From NCBI RefSeq assembly GCF_000013645.1, contig NC_007952.1, positions 3,162,001-3,226,000 on the forward strand: DNA of 64,000 nucleotides. Direction: 5' to 3'. The position numbers and the translations under genes are program-made. The notes beneath the pieces were generated by a model, which did no database searches, had not been told where the DNA came from, and saw only the letters and a list, made by a program, of their open reading frames with translations. How positions within the stretch are numbered: the first letter of the stretch is position 1; each line of letters starts with the position of its first letter. Below, in pieces: positions 25,233 to 37,200 of the stretch. Source of the stretch: Paraburkholderia xenovorans LB400 (GTDB taxonomy: Bacteria > Pseudomonadota > Gammaproteobacteria > Burkholderiales > Burkholderiaceae).

Positions 25233-25568
25233 CTACCCGCTGGTGTTGAATCGCGCAATCAGGTTCCAACATGCCGATGGCGCAAACGATTTTGCCCATT
25301 CCTCTGCCCGCCGAAGCTCCGGCTCCAATTCGGCTAGAGCAGTCGGAGACCATAGCGGCCGCTGAGCTTCAAGAGGCAAGTGATCTGTCTCTGATTGGAT
25401 GGCAACAAAGGCATCGAAATCAGAATCTCGATCAGCGACTCCACTCAATCGGCTTTTGATAGCGAGTACCTGTACCGCCCCTTCAAGGAACGGTAGCTTT
25501 CCATTCAACATTGCTTGCGCCAGTGACACCAATTGGCTTCGCATCAAGCTTTCGCTTTCGTTCATCAT
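25233..25568 (-). CDS. Probable immunity protein of the orphan toxin module
   Basis: This 111-residue acidic, helical protein lies 10 bp after the orphan toxin tip. The sequence (MRSQLVSLAQAMLNGKLPFL, SETDHLPLEAQRPLW, RRAEEWAKSFAP) resembles small immunity proteins of polymorphic toxin systems, possibly the DUF2489 type. The role would be to bind and neutralise the toxin encoded just upstream. Met 1, 2 or 9 could be the start. Cognate pairing is inferred from position. Confidence 0.65.
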   Translation of the reverse strand: MMNESESLMRSQLVSLAQAMLNGKLPFLEGAVQVLAIKSRLSGVADRDSDFDAFVAIQSETDHLPLEAQRPLWSPTALAELEPELRRAEEWAKSFAPSACWNLIARFNTSG

Positions 25569-25578
25569 GCGTTGGGTC

Positions 25579-25845
25579 TCATTTCAGTGGGATCGATTTC
25601 GGCTCCACAACCTGGCCAGTCACTGCGTTTCGATAAGCGTGAGTTTCGAACTGAGTTCCATCGGATGCCGTGTAACTCGAAATGCTCACCTTACTCCAAT
25701 CACTCGCCTGCCCGCCATATTCCGCCACCAAACGAGATACATCATTCAACGGGACATTTGTTCCGTTACCAGCGATGTCGATGCCGTTACCAGACTCTAG
25801 TTGCGAAAGCTGTTGCTCGCTTGCCAACGACTTGTTGAGATTCAA
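25579..25845 (-). CDS. Orphan CdiA C-terminal toxin tip
   Basis: This module is 88-111 residues long. The frame opens directly after the Imm8-like stop codon (25912) and runs, without an ATG, through SLASEQQLSQL, YGGQASDWSKVSIS and ETHAYRNAVTGQVVEPK to 25579. This is the typical last part of filamentous haemagglutinin/CdiA toxins. TTG 25845 is the only plausible start, which would remove the upstream ADSAANAVNG linker. With its immunity gene it matches an orphan toxin-immunity cassette, kept as a spare tip that can recombine onto the main gene. Toxic activity is unknown. Confidence 0.6.
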   Translation of the reverse strand: MNLNKSLASEQQLSQLESGNGIDIAGNGTNVPLNDVSRLVAEYGGQASDWSKVSISSYTASDGTQFETHAYRNAVTGQVVEPKSIPLK

Positions 25846-25911
25846 ACCGTTGACAGCATTTGCCGCACTGTCCGCCCCGGCTGCCGTGTTTGTGGCAACA
25901 GCTACGTGACC

Positions 25912-26265
25912 TTAATTCTGATAATCCTCGAATTCCCAAGAGAGATTGCGAGCGATTTTCTTCGCCACGACGCCCCATTCATCGCCCGTACATCCCGCAA
26001 TGTAGTCACGGACACACGTCTCGATGGCTGCTCGATCGTACCCTCGAACAATCAGCATATGACGCCCCCACTGTGGCTCCCATACGTTTTGACGGAGCCA
26101 TTCGGGTGTGCATACTAGGACGCGATAATCATCCACGCCAACCGAATCGTCTGGACCTACCCTCACTTCAATCCATAAGCTGAAATTCTCTGCGTTGTCT
26201 GGAACATAGCTATCCAGTTCTATAGTCGGACTATCCACCCACATTGATTTCACAATTGCTTTCAT
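25912..26265 (-). CDS. Imm8-like immunity protein for the main CdiA toxin
   Basis: This 117-residue protein, MKAIVKSMWVDSPTIELDSY through YIAGCTGDEWGVVAKKIARN, resembles the immunity family Imm8. Its ATG overlaps the cdiA stop by four bases (ATGA), the normal coupling of a CDI toxin and its immunity gene. It should protect the producer from the toxin tip at the end of the interrupted cdiA. The gene is intact, so immunity may persist if a promoter reads through or within cdiA. Confidence 0.7.
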   Translation of the reverse strand: MKAIVKSMWVDSPTIELDSYVPDNAENFSLWIEVRVGPDDSVGVDDYRVLVCTPEWLRQNVWEPQWGRHMLIVRGYDRAAIETCVRDYIAGCTGDEWGVVAKKIARNLSWEFEDYQN

Positions 26266-29200
26266 GGCGTTACATTTAAGTGACCGTTACTAATTATCGT
26301 TCCGCTCGGCGTTTGCCTTACAAAATTTGCTTGAATACCCGTTGTTGCATATTGGGAAGATTTCGGTTGCGGTGGTCTATAGATCATAGTTCCGTCTGCA
26401 CTAATCAAACAACCAGGGCAGGCAGCTTGATTCGAGACGAGCGTGGCGCCTTCGCCCACCCAACTCTGCCCCAAAGCATTCGCCTCAGCAACTGTTCCCG
26501 TTCCGATAGAGAAGTTGAGATTTGTCGTGCCGCTACCGCTAACCGCAGCGGCCAATCTTGGGTCCAGTGCCGCTATATTGGCCAAATTCTCATTCTGGAG
26601 TTGCCCTTTCAAACCCTGGAGGGTTGCTGAGTTCGCTGCACCTTCCGATGTCACAGCCGCCGTGTTTGCGGCTGGCCCTTGACCCGTCGAGGCGCTACCT
26701 GAGCCACCTCCACTATTTCCGCTCGACAGAGTCGCATTACTCGGTGTGGCAGGTGATCCCGGGGCCACCGTCGGCGGCGTCATGACGCAACCCTCGGGCG
26801 TACAGATCTCCGTACCTGCCGTCGTGACAGGGGAGGCACCTGTATTCGGGGGATTGCCGTTGCTGCCACCCGATAGCTGGTTACTTGGATCGGACGGTGG
26901 CGTCTGGCCACCGAAGTTCGCCTGAATCTTCGACAGCAGTCCCTGCAACGTTGAAGAAGCAGTCGAGCCAATAACTTGCGTTGCTGGATTACCTGGCAAC
27001 CACGGCATCAACGAATAGGCGATGGCGAGCGTTGCGTTGCCCAGTCCCCCATTCTGCGCAGCGTAGGCGGTATGCGAGGCACTTCCAGCGTCATTATTCA
27101 ACGCCTCGTTCTGTGCTGCCGTCGCACCGCCCGATACATTCTGCCCTGCAAGACCGGCGAGGCCACCACCGAGTAACGTCGCAAACCCGGCCAGTGCTGC
27201 TTGCTGACCTGTTGTTAACGGCGCACCGCTTGGGTCCATCGTCTGGATCAAATCAGACGAGAACGCCGCGCTCGCTGCCCCACCAATGGCACCACCCGCA
27301 CATCCAGTCCCTTCCGCTGCACTTGCTGCACACCCCAATGCCGCGTGTGCAGCAAGGTATTCCGCCTCGTTGAGATCCGGCTGCGCATTGCCGATCGCAT
27401 ATGCGCCGACCGCCGCGACATCGGAGACCGCATCGTTTTTCAGGGCATTAAGGAAGCTGCCGCCTTCGATTGCACTCTGTACCCCAGCTTGGATCGTTGC
27501 GTCAGCACCAAGTGCGAGTGCTTCACCCGGCAAATTGGATGCGATCGACTGCCCAGCCTGAGGAACTATGCTACTGCCGAGATTCTGCACACCCGCGAAA
27601 CTAGCCAATGAAGGATCTGCTGCGGTCGTTGCGCCCGTCGTGAAGCCAACGCCATTGGTCCCATTGAACGTAATGCCGTCGGTCAAACCAGCCGTCAGCG
27701 CGGAAACCAGCCCCGACTCGCCCACCTGTTCCCAGTTGACCGAACCTGTGCCGATCACCTGGCTCGTCATGCTACCCACCATCCCCGCAATAGCCGTGGA
27801 CAACACAACATTCGCCAGACCCGCGCTTGCACCGGCTGTGGCCGCCATCAACGTGCCGCCGGCTTCCGCCGCAGCGGTTGCCATCGCTCCCGAACCTTCT
27901 GCGGCAGCGCCAATTGCCGCATCGGACGCAGCCTCTGTGGCCCCGCCCACAGTCCCGATAGCCGCGCTGGCCGCCCCGAAGGTCACAATGCTCGCAACAA
28001 CTGCCGCAACCAGCGCAAACACTTGCATTGCCCCGAACCCACCCTCGGCCGTGAAGCTCGTATTGAGTGAGTTGCTTTCCGCTGTCTGCGTGAAATTGCC
28101 ACCAAGTTGCTGCTGCAACTGCGCGAGCAACTGTTGTGTACCCGCCGCGCTCACCGTGCCGTCGCTATTGATCTCCTGCAACGCCCCACCGATCTGATTG
28201 AGCGTCTGCACGTTCAGGCTCATGTTCGCCGCGCTCATGAACCCGCCAGGCTGCACTGCCGTACCGGTGGTGTCCTCGTACCCGGTGTTATCGATGTATT
28301 GCCAGATCTGGCCGACGTTAACCTGATTCGCCTGATTGGTGAGCGTATCCGTATTGACCGTGAGCGTTCCGGACGCGGTGATGCTGCCCGTGTTCAGAAT
28401 GCTGCCGTCGCCACCCTGATTGAAATCGAGCGTGACGTTCTGCCCCTGTATATTTCCACCAGCCGACAACGCCGTGGAATTCGCGGGCAGATACACCTGC
28501 GGCATCAGTGCCGTGACGGTCGGACAGAGCGACATGTTGGCCGCCTGGCAATCCGGATCGGGTACCGTCTGCTCGACATACCAGAGCATCGGAGCCGTAA
28601 GTGCATTGATCTGGGTCTGGGTCAGCGCCGTACCCAGCTGAATGTTGTTCTGCTCCGCATAGGCCACCGCGTTCCCGTACAACGCCGCGGTTTGCTGGTT
28701 TGTCGCCGACATCCCGTTCGCGCTCGCGGCAGGAACCGTATTCACGAAGCTCGACTCACCCGTTTGCTGCAACGCCGCCTGCTGCAGCACGAGTGCCTGC
28801 TCTTGCGGGTTGTAGTAGAACAACGTTGAACTCGGCTGCAGGCTCGCTGGCAACGCATCGAGCAACTGCTGCGGGCCGATCAGCGAGTTCTGCGAATCCA
28901 GTGTCTGCTCCAGATACGACGCCTGCCCGGCCACGGGCGTCGGCAACTGTCCGGTGCCGATCGAACCCGGAACCGAGATGTTCAGCCCCGGCATGTTCAG
29001 CGGACTGAGCGAGATGACCTGCGACGGCGCACTGACCAGCGGCGTATAGGTGTTGGCCGTCGTGATGCCATTGATGAGATGCTGTCCGGTCAGCGACACC
29101 GACGTGCCGAGCACGTTCCCCACATTCTGGATCTCGCCGCCCGAGCTGATCGACAGATTCGGTGCTTCGATGGTCGCCGCGACGTTGCCGACCGGTGTAG

Positions 29201-32200
29201 GCGGGTCGATCGTGCCGCCGACGCTCGTATAGGCGGTGCCATAGAGCGCCGTACATTCTGCAACCGAACCGCAGGCCCATGTGTTGTGCCGGATGTCGGA
29301 GCTGAAGTCCCCCGTTTCCTGCACCCACTCGGAATGCCAGTAGGCATTAAGCGTCTGCGCCTCGTTCACCACCGGACCCGCAACATTGATCGTCGCGCTT
29401 GTGCCCGCCGAAATCAGGCTTCCGATATTGGTAAGGCTACCTGCGTTGATCTGCAGGTTATTACCCGCACTGATGACTGACGAACTACCGGACTGCTGGT
29501 CGACGTACGCTCCGCAGTAGCTTTCCTTGTAGCCGCCGGCGGTCATGCAGCCGCTATATTGCTGAACGCTGCCAAAGTTCTGGTAAACCGGCACCGACGG
29601 CGGCAGGTTGTTCGTAATCGCGCCCGAGACGTTGAGGTTGATGTCGTTGCCGGCGACAATATTGCCCGACGTATTGTTCAGACTCTGGGCCGGCGTCGTC
29701 GACGTGGCTGTCGTACCCACACCGCCAATCACGATGTCGTGTCCGGCCAGCAGGTTGCCGTAGGTGTTGTTGATCTGTCCTGCAGCAATGACCAGGTCGT
29801 TGCCGGCGTAGATGGTCGCGTCGCTCTGGCTATAGCTGAATGTCGTGGTGGTCGGGCCGCCACCCGTATGGCCGTTGTATGTGCCGCAGTCGGCATCAGG
29901 TACGCCGGAGGCGCAGCCAACCTGCGTCGAAAAGTTTTGTGAATTCCCGCCCTGGTTCTGAAGCGACTGCGCCCCAATGACCACGTTGTTGCCGGCATAG
30001 AGCAGGCCGGCGTTAACGAGATTTCCACCATCTATCGTGAGGTTAGTGCCGGCCGCCACCATACCGGTGGGCATGGAGGTCGTTGTCGTGCCCGAAAGCG
30101 TCTGCGCAAGTCCTGCGTTGAGGCTGAACGTTGTCCATGGAACGTAGTTGGCGTATTGGCCTCCATCGTACGAACCCTGAACCGAGACAACCCCGATGGA
30201 TTGCAGTTGCGAAAGGAAAGCGGAGAGCTCTGCCTCGTTCACGCTCAGCGTGGCTGGGTTGGTAATGTTCGAGGCGACTGATCCATTGCTCAACGACTGC
30301 ACATTCAGCGACACATTGCCTTGCGCAGCAATCTGGCCGCCCTGATTTGAGAGCGAGCCCGCTGTCAGCGAAATCGATCCGCCAGCAGAGATGACACCCG
30401 AAGTACCCGGCGTCTCACTCACTGTCGTCTGCTCGACTTCCGGTAGCGTAAAAGTACGCGAAGCCAAAGCATGCGGATCGGGCGCAGTACCGACAAACCA
30501 GAGATCCTGCATCACCGCACCGCCATCGTCGTCCGTTCCCACCTGTACGCTGTATTCGTTAAAGGTGACGCTCCCCGAACCGGCAACCGGTTGAGACGTC
30601 GTAAAAGCACAAAAACCACTGTTTGTGCAATTCCCACCCGTGGGCTTCTGGTTCGTTGCCAAACCCGTCGGCGCCAAAAGGTCCCCCAACGTTAAATCAA
30701 AAGTCGAGACAATCGCGACGCCGTCACCGCCGACGCCCCCTCTTCCCTCCTCAGTATTGGTTTCGGTCCCGATATTGATGGTCCACAGAAAAGCTGAGTC
30801 GACGATCGAGGTCGTCGTAGTCGTCGCGCCGCTCGGCGCCGCCTGATCATTCACCACCGACGCCGCGTTGATACTGATGTTGTTCCCGGCAACGATCGAC
30901 CCGCCCGTGTTCAGCAACGTTCCACTCAGGTTGAACGCAATATTGCCCTGCGATTGCGTCGCCGCGCCCTGGTTGTCGTAAGTCCCGCCCGTCACCGTCA
31001 ACGCATTGCCCGCCTGCACGGTCCCGCGATTGGTCACGTTGCCGTTGATCGTAAGCGCGTCACTCGCGCCCAGTACCGCGTTCGCGACGTTATAAAGCGT
31101 CCCGTTGAACGTCACGTCGCTGCCGGATACCTGTCCGTAGTTCGTGAAGGTGCCGCCCGTCGACATCGTCAGCGGTGTCGTGCCGGTGATAGTCCCGGAG
31201 TTCGTGATGCCGTTGAGCCCGTCGAGCGTGACGCCAGCTCCACCGTAATTCCACGTCCCGCCCACACTGATCGAACCCGCCGTAATGGATAACTGTCCAC
31301 CCTGGCTGATGGTCCCCTGCGAAGGATCGAGCGCCATGTTGACTGCGGAGAGGCCAAGATTGTCCTGCGCCAGCAGTTGCCCGCCGGCGTTATTGAGCGA
31401 TCCGTTACCCCCATTGATCGTCAGCGACAGATTGCCGGTCGTCGGGCCATTGTTGACGTTCGGATCACCCGCAAAGATCAGGCCGTTCTGATTGTTCAGC
31501 GAACCGGTATTGATGTTCAGCGCGTTCAGACCCATCAATGCGCCGCCGACGTTCGTCAGCGCACCCGCGACGGTGATATTCGTGGTGGTGCCGTTCACGA
31601 TCCCCGCGTTGCTGAAGTTCGTTGCGTCAATGGTGGTCGTGGCGGTCGAAGCCAGCGACCCGGTCGCTGTATTCGTCAGAGCCGGTGCCGACACGAGCAA
31701 GTCACCCCCCGAGAGCACGTTACTGGCATTCGTCAGTCCGTTCTGCGAAATCAGCGAGGCGGCGCCGACGACATCGACATTGCCCGCCACCAGCGACAAC
31801 TGGTTCGACGCCTGCGCAGTCAGATTCCCGCCAACGATGGCGGTGCCCACCGTCACATTTGTCCCGGTCAACTGCATGTTCTGCGAGGACACAAGCGACG
31901 CCTGACTCGCATCCAGCGTCCCCTGCGCAGACACCGTCACATTTTTAGATCCTTCCTGCGTCCCACTCAAGGTGACGTTACCGCCCGACAACGCAAACTC
32001 ACCCGCCACCGTGCTCGTACCGGACAACGTCAGCGTCTGCCCGGCGCTCATCGTCGTGTCGCCGTTGGACGACACCCCGGCGACATTCACATTGCCGTTG
32101 GTCCCCTTGACGTTCACGGTCCCCATCGACGAAATGCCACCCGAAACGGTCGCATTCTTCGCCGCCTGGATCTGCACGTTGCCACCCGACTCCAACGCAC

Positions 32201-32798
32201 CGTTGAACGCAACGCTGCCGCCCGTCGAGGTCGCTGTCACATTGCCGACGACCGTGGTCGCTCCAAGCGACATGTCGCCACCCGAGGTTGCAGTCAGTTG
32301 ACCTGCACCCTGGATGCCGCCGAGCGTCACCCCCGCCCCCGCAGTGATGGCGATATCCTTGCCGAACGTCAGCGAGCCGCCACCGAGAATCGATCCGCCT
32401 GCATTGATCGTGGCCAAGCCGAGGCCGTAGAAATCGCCGGTGAGCGTGCTCGTTCCGGTCGACGTCAATGTTGTGTCGCCGTTGACCAGTGCGCCGCCCA
32501 ACAATCCAAGCGTGCCGCCCGCGCTCGCGGTCAGATTGCCCACGGTCGTAATCGCACCGGCAACGCCCAGGTTCCCGGTCGTCGCGGTCAACGCTGTGTC
32601 GGAATTGGCGTTCAGGCTGCTGCCCAACGTCAGGTTCCGGCCTGCCGTTAGCGTCACTGCATCGCCGCTGGTGACACTCCCGCTCACCGTTGCGTCACGC
32701 GCTGCCAACAGGCTTGTCGCAGCACCCGACGTCAGCGCACCCTGTACGCTCACATCGCCTGTGCCATCCAGTCCTTTCGCCTGCAGCCCAACCGCCCC
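26262..32798 (-). pseudogene. cdiA: CdiA/FHA-like TpsA exoprotein, C-terminal 2,178 residues (split by IS110)
   Basis: This is the downstream part of the large TPS exoprotein. It continues the haemagglutinin-type repeats (alternating Gly/Asn/Thr-rich strands such as AARDATVSGSVTSGDAVTL). A DUF637-like hydrophobic Ala/Gly region follows (around 27.6-28.0 kb), then a pretoxin region with AAQNEALNND at the place of the VENN motif, a Pro/Ser/Gly linker, and a toxin tip (ALGQSWVGEGATLV, YRPPQPKSSQYATTGIQANF). The frame extends to 33017, but residues before GAVGLQAKGLDG come from the inserted IS110. Alone it has no signal peptide or secretion domain and cannot be exported. Confidence 0.85.
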
Positions 32799-32829
32799 GT
32801 TACTATCTTCACTCCTCGATAATGGAGGA

Positions 32830-32980
32830 TTTGGCCAGCCAGGCCCGGCATGATTCCCGCCCCCAGTCGCAGTCATGATCCGGGGGGTGTTGTCACCGGG
32901 CCTGGTGGGTGGCTGGTGATCGCTAATAGGGGCTCGGCCAGGATATCTTGAGGCCGTCCGTAACGTGGATGCCGAGACTT
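32830..32980 (+). ncRNA. Candidate IS110 bridge RNA
   Basis: The 5' non-coding end of this IS folds into two consecutive stem-loops. Stem 1 is CCAGGCCCGG (32839-32848) with CCGGGCCTGG (32896-32905), a perfect 10-bp pair around a 47-base loop. Stem 2 is CTCGGC (32933-32938) with GCCGAG (32971-32976) around a 32-base loop. IS110-group elements encode a bridge RNA at this position with a target-binding and a donor-binding loop. Loop 1 holds CCGCCCCC, identical to the cdiA target, and loop 2 holds GTAAC, the reverse complement of the IS left end GTTAC. Exact RNA ends are unknown. Confidence 0.6.
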
Positions 32981-33025
32981 GCCACCGATGTTGCAGGCCA
33001 AACCGTTCAACCTGCAAAGCCTTCG

Positions 33026-34231
33026 ATGCAAGAAAACCAACAACATAGCTCTGTCGATGTATTCGTCGGCGTCGATGTCGGCAAAGGCCATCATCACGCC
33101 GTCGCCCTCGATCGGACCGGAAAGCGCCTTTACAACAAGGCGCTGCCCAACGATGAGGCCAAGCTGCGCGCCCTCATCACCGAACTCAAGACGCACGGCC
33201 AACTCCTGTTCGTCGTCGATCAGCCCGCCACCATCGGCGCGTTGCCCGTGGCAGTCGCCCGTGATGAAGGTGTTCTGGTCGCATATCTACCGGGTCTGGC
33301 TATGCGCCGCATCGCTGACCTGCACGCTGGTGAAGCCAAGACCGATGCCCGCGATGCCGCCATCATTGCTGAAGCCGCTCGCTCAATGCCGCATACGCTG
33401 CGGTCACTTCGACTGGCTGACGAACCACTCGCCGAACTCACCATGCTGTGCGGCTTCGACGACGATCTCGCCGCACAGATCACGCAGACCAGCAACCGCA
33501 TTCGCGGCCTGCTTACCCAGATTCATCCCGCGCTGGAACGGGTTCTGGGGCCGCGCCTCGACCACCCGGCCGTGCTCGATCTGCTTGAGCGGTACCCGTC
33601 GCCCGCCGAGCTTGCCGCGACCAGCGAGAAAACACTCGCCAACCGCCTCACCAAACTTGCACCTCGCATGGGCAAAAGCCTTGCTACCGAAATCGTTCAG
33701 GCGCTCAGCGAACAGGCTGTGATCGTACCCGGTACGCAGGCAGCAACCATCGTCATGCCGCGTCTGGCCCAACAACTCGCGTCTTTGCGCAAACAACGCG
33801 ACGAGGTTGCCAGCGAAGTTGAACGCCTAGTGCACGCACACCCTCTTTGGCCGGTCCTGACCAGCATGCCGGGAGTCGGCGTCAGGACCGCCGCCAGACT
33901 CCTCACTGAAGTCGCTCACAAAGCCTTTGCTTCAGCCGCCCATCTTGCCGCCTATGCCGGCCTCGCCCCGGTCACACGACGCTCGGGTTCGTCCATCCGG
34001 GGCGAACATCCATCCAGGCGGGGCAACAAGGTGCTCAAGAGAGCGCTCTTCCTCTCTGCCTTTGCCGCGTTGCGGGACCCGGTCTCAAGGGACTACTACG
34101 CTCGCAAGGTCCAGCAGGGCAAGCGCCACAATCAGGCGCTCATTGCTCTTGCCAGACGACGCTGCGACGTGCTGTTCGCGATGCTCCGCGACGGCGCCTT
34201 CTATCAACCGAAATCCGCCCCTAACGCTTGA
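33026..34231 (+). CDS. IS110-family transposase (DEDD recombinase)
   Basis: This is a 401-residue transposase. The N-terminal RuvC-like domain begins VDVFVGVDVGKGHHHAVALD (first catalytic Asp) and includes TDARDAAIIAEA (later catalytic Asp residues). The C-terminal Tnp20-type domain has LTSMPGVGVRTAARLL, AAYAGLAPVTRRSGSSI and RGNKVLKRALFLSAFAA, with the conserved Ser in the second block. Length and motif order are those of an intact IS110 protein. I prefer the ATG at 33026 (MQENQQHSSVD); a frame start at 32948 would run through the bridge RNA. Confidence 0.93.
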   Translation: MQENQQHSSVDVFVGVDVGKGHHHAVALDRTGKRLYNKALPNDEAKLRALITELKTHGQLLFVVDQPATIGALPVAVARDEGVLVAYLPGLAMRRIADLHAGEAKTDARDAAIIAEAARSMPHTLRSLRLADEPLAELTMLCGFDDDLAAQITQTSNRIRGLLTQIHPALERVLGPRLDHPAVLDLLERYPSPAELAATSEKTLANRLTKLAPRMGKSLATEIVQALSEQAVIVPGTQAATIVMPRLAQQLASLRKQRDEVASEVERLVHAHPLWPVLTSMPGVGVRTAARLLTEVAHKAFASAAHLAAYAGLAPVTRRSGSSIRGEHPSRRGNKVLKRALFLSAFAALRDPVSRDYYARKVQQGKRHNQALIALARRRCDVLFAMLRDGAFYQPKSAPNA

Positions 34232-34248
34232 CGAACCACATAGGGGCA

Positions 34249-37200
34249 CCCCCGCCTGCACCGAACCCATCGAGAGGCTGTCGGTCGCCGTCGCGGCAAG
34301 ATTGCCATTGGTCGCGACACTGCCGCTAACGTTAATGCTGCCGTCTGCATTGATGGTCGCCTGCTGACCGAAGGCGACCGAACCAGCGGTCAATGTGCCG
34401 CCGGAGGTTAGCGTTCCCGTGTTCTGCGCGGCGATTCCACCCGTCAGTGTCATGTCGCCGCCCGACGCGAGCGTCGCATTGCCTCCCGCTTCGGTTTGCC
34501 CGGAGGCGCTCAGGGCCTGCCCCGCGCTTTCGTTCAGATTGCCCTGCGTCGTCACGTTGCCGGCGCTGAGATTGCCGCTCGTCGCGGTGATCGTCAGATC
34601 GCCCGCCGAGTTCACATCGGCAGTCGCGGCATTGCGTGCCGCGGTAATACTCGCCGTGCCACCGCTGTTGATTGCTCCCGCGACGCTGACATCGCGTGCC
34701 GCCTGCAGCGTCGTCGTGCCGATTGCAGTGACCGCGCCGCCGAATGTCACGTCGCCCTGGCCTGCGTTGCCGTTAGCGGTCACGTCCAGATTGCCGGTCG
34801 TAGCCTGCGCACTGCCAAGGCCAGCGTTGTTACCGCCAGTCACCGAGATGCCCGAGCCTTGCAGCGCTCCGGTCAGCGCAACGTTGTTCGCTGCGCTCAA
34901 GGTCGCGGCTTGCGCAAACGCGGCAGAACCGCCGCCCGTGATGTCCTGTCCCGCTGTCAGCGAGCCCGCGGCTTGACCCGCGACCGTACCAGTCAATTCA
35001 ACGTCAGTGCCAGCTTGAACCGTCAGGCTGTTCGTCACCGCGATCTGGCCGCCAAGCTGCGTATCGAGCCCTGACGTCACGTTCAACGCGCCGGTCGTCG
35101 TCGCGGTTCCCGTGAGTGCAGCGCTGCCATTGGTCGCCGTCACGTCCAGGTCGCCGACTGCCTGCACCGTGCCGCTCACCGTCGCGTTGCGCTGTGCGGC
35201 GAGCGTCACTGTCGTGCCGCCACCCAACGCCCCGCTGATCAGAACATCGCGCGCCGCATTGAGCGTGACCAGGCCCGGTGCCGTCGCCGTGCCAGTGATG
35301 GCCGCATCGCCATTGCCCGCGTTGCCGTTCGCCGTGAGTGTCAGCGTCGTGGACGACGTAACGTTGTTCAGCGCTGCGTTGTCGCCGCCGGTCGCCTGCA
35401 CGGAATTGGCCTGCAGCGATCCGGTCAGCGCGATATCCCCTTGGGCGCCAAGGACTGCTGCATTGGTGAACGCCTGGGTACCCGGTCCGGTGACGTCTTG
35501 CCCGGCGCTAATGTAGCCGTTCCCCTGACCCACCAGCGTACCGTTCAGGATTGCGTTGCGTCCGGCATTGAGCGTCACGTCACCCACCGCGCTGGTGCTG
35601 GCGCCGAGCGACAGATCCAGTCCGGTCGTAATGGTCAGCTCAGCGCCGCTATTGATGCCTCCTGTCGCATTCAGACTGCCTTGCTGCGCATTCAGCACAG
35701 CATCGCCATTCGACTCGATCGCGCCCGCAACGTTGATGTCGTTCAGTGCCGTCACGCCGACCGTGGTACCGGCCGCCAGCTTGCCGGCACTCGCTACGGT
35801 CACGTCGCCGTTTGCCGTTGCCGTGATCGCACTAGCCGCGGCCGCCGCGCCGTTGACCGTCAGACTGCCGCTGCCACCTGTCCCGGCAGACAGAGCGAGC
35901 GTCGACGTCGACTCGATGTTATTGACGGCCACGTTCCCGACAGCCGAGACCTGCACGTTCTGGCCTTGAATCAGGCCGCCTTGCGAAATCGCACCAGCCG
36001 CATTCAACACGGCCGATTGAGCAAACGCAAGCGACCCGGCTCCGCCAATGTTCCGGCCAGCCGTGACGAATCCGTTACCCTGACCACTCAGCGAACCGGT
36101 GACGTTTACGTCGCGCGCGCTCTGCAACGTCGTATCCAGCGCTACCGTGGTCGTGCCGCCGAGATTGATGTCCGTACCTGCCAGAACGTTCAGCGCGCCA
36201 TTGCTGTTCACGGAACCGGTCACGCCAACGCTGCCGTACAACGCCGTCAGGTTGGTATCGCTGGACGACTGCAGCGTACCGCTGACATTGACGTCTTGCC
36301 CCGCCGTGAGCGCCACGGTAGAACCACCAGCCAGCGTGCCCGTCAGGTTGACATCGTTGCTGGCGGTCAGCGCGATCGTGGAGCCGGCCTGTACGTCGGC
36401 AAACGTGCCGGAGCCACCTGCGCCCGTCTGGATCGTGGCGCCGCGCAACGATCCGGTCAGATCCGTATCGCGGCCCGAGGTCAGGGTCGCGGCGTTGCCG
36501 AAGGCGAGCGCACCGACGCCACCGATGGTGCCGCCGGCGTTGAGCGTGCCGTTGCCCTGACTCACTATCGAGCCGTTCATCGTGATGTTCTGCCCGGCAG
36601 TCAGCGTAAGATTACCGAGGGCGGTCGTGCTGTTGCTACCCAGGTCGATCGACTGGGCAGCGTTGATGTTGAGATCCGTACCGGACTCGATGGTGCCGCT
36701 ACTGGTCAGCGACCCCGCGGTATTCGCGAGGTTCATGTTGCCGTTCGACACGATCGTGCCGGCGTTCGTCGTATTGCCTGCGGCGGTGACGCTCATCGTC
36801 GCCGAGGTGCCAAGCGTGCCGGTCGCCGCAACGCTGACTGAACCGCCCGCATTCAGAGTGCTACCGGTCTGCGACGTCACGGAGCCATTCACCGTGATAG
36901 CGCCACCGTTGCCATTGGTGCCGCCGCTACCGTTCGCCGTGACCGCCAGTGCGGAATTCGCCTGCACGTTGCCTAACGTCGCGGAATTGCCGGCATTAAG
37001 CGTGACGTTGTTGCCCTGCAATGCCCCAGGCACGTTGACGTTATTCCCCGCCGTGACCGTGACATCCTTCGTGAAACCATTGGTGCCACCAAGGTTCACG
37101 TCCTGCCCGGCCGTGATCGTTCCGTTGCCCTGGCCGGCAAACGTGCCGCCGGTCGTTACGTCACTGCCGGCTGTGAGCGTCGTATCGCCGGTTACGCTCG

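Larger units (their letters stand above)
32799..34248 (+). mobile_element. IS110-family insertion sequence inside cdiA
   Basis: This element of about 1,450 bp has one transposase (33026-34231), about 227 bp of non-coding DNA before it and 17 bp after it. Boundaries were set where the cdiA repeat pattern stops and resumes: left after CCCC at 32795-32798, right before CCCCC at 34249-34253. Joining the two sides with 4 shared C residues restores one continuous cdiA frame. No terminal inverted repeats are seen, as expected for IS110. It lies antisense to cdiA. Confidence 0.85.

Noticed and set aside
31377..32651. Long plus-strand frames opposite the cdiA repeats (also 35441-36841, 37223-38458)
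   Set aside because: They mirror the Gly/Asn/Thr repeat codons of cdiA, with Arg/His-rich translations and no ribosome sites.
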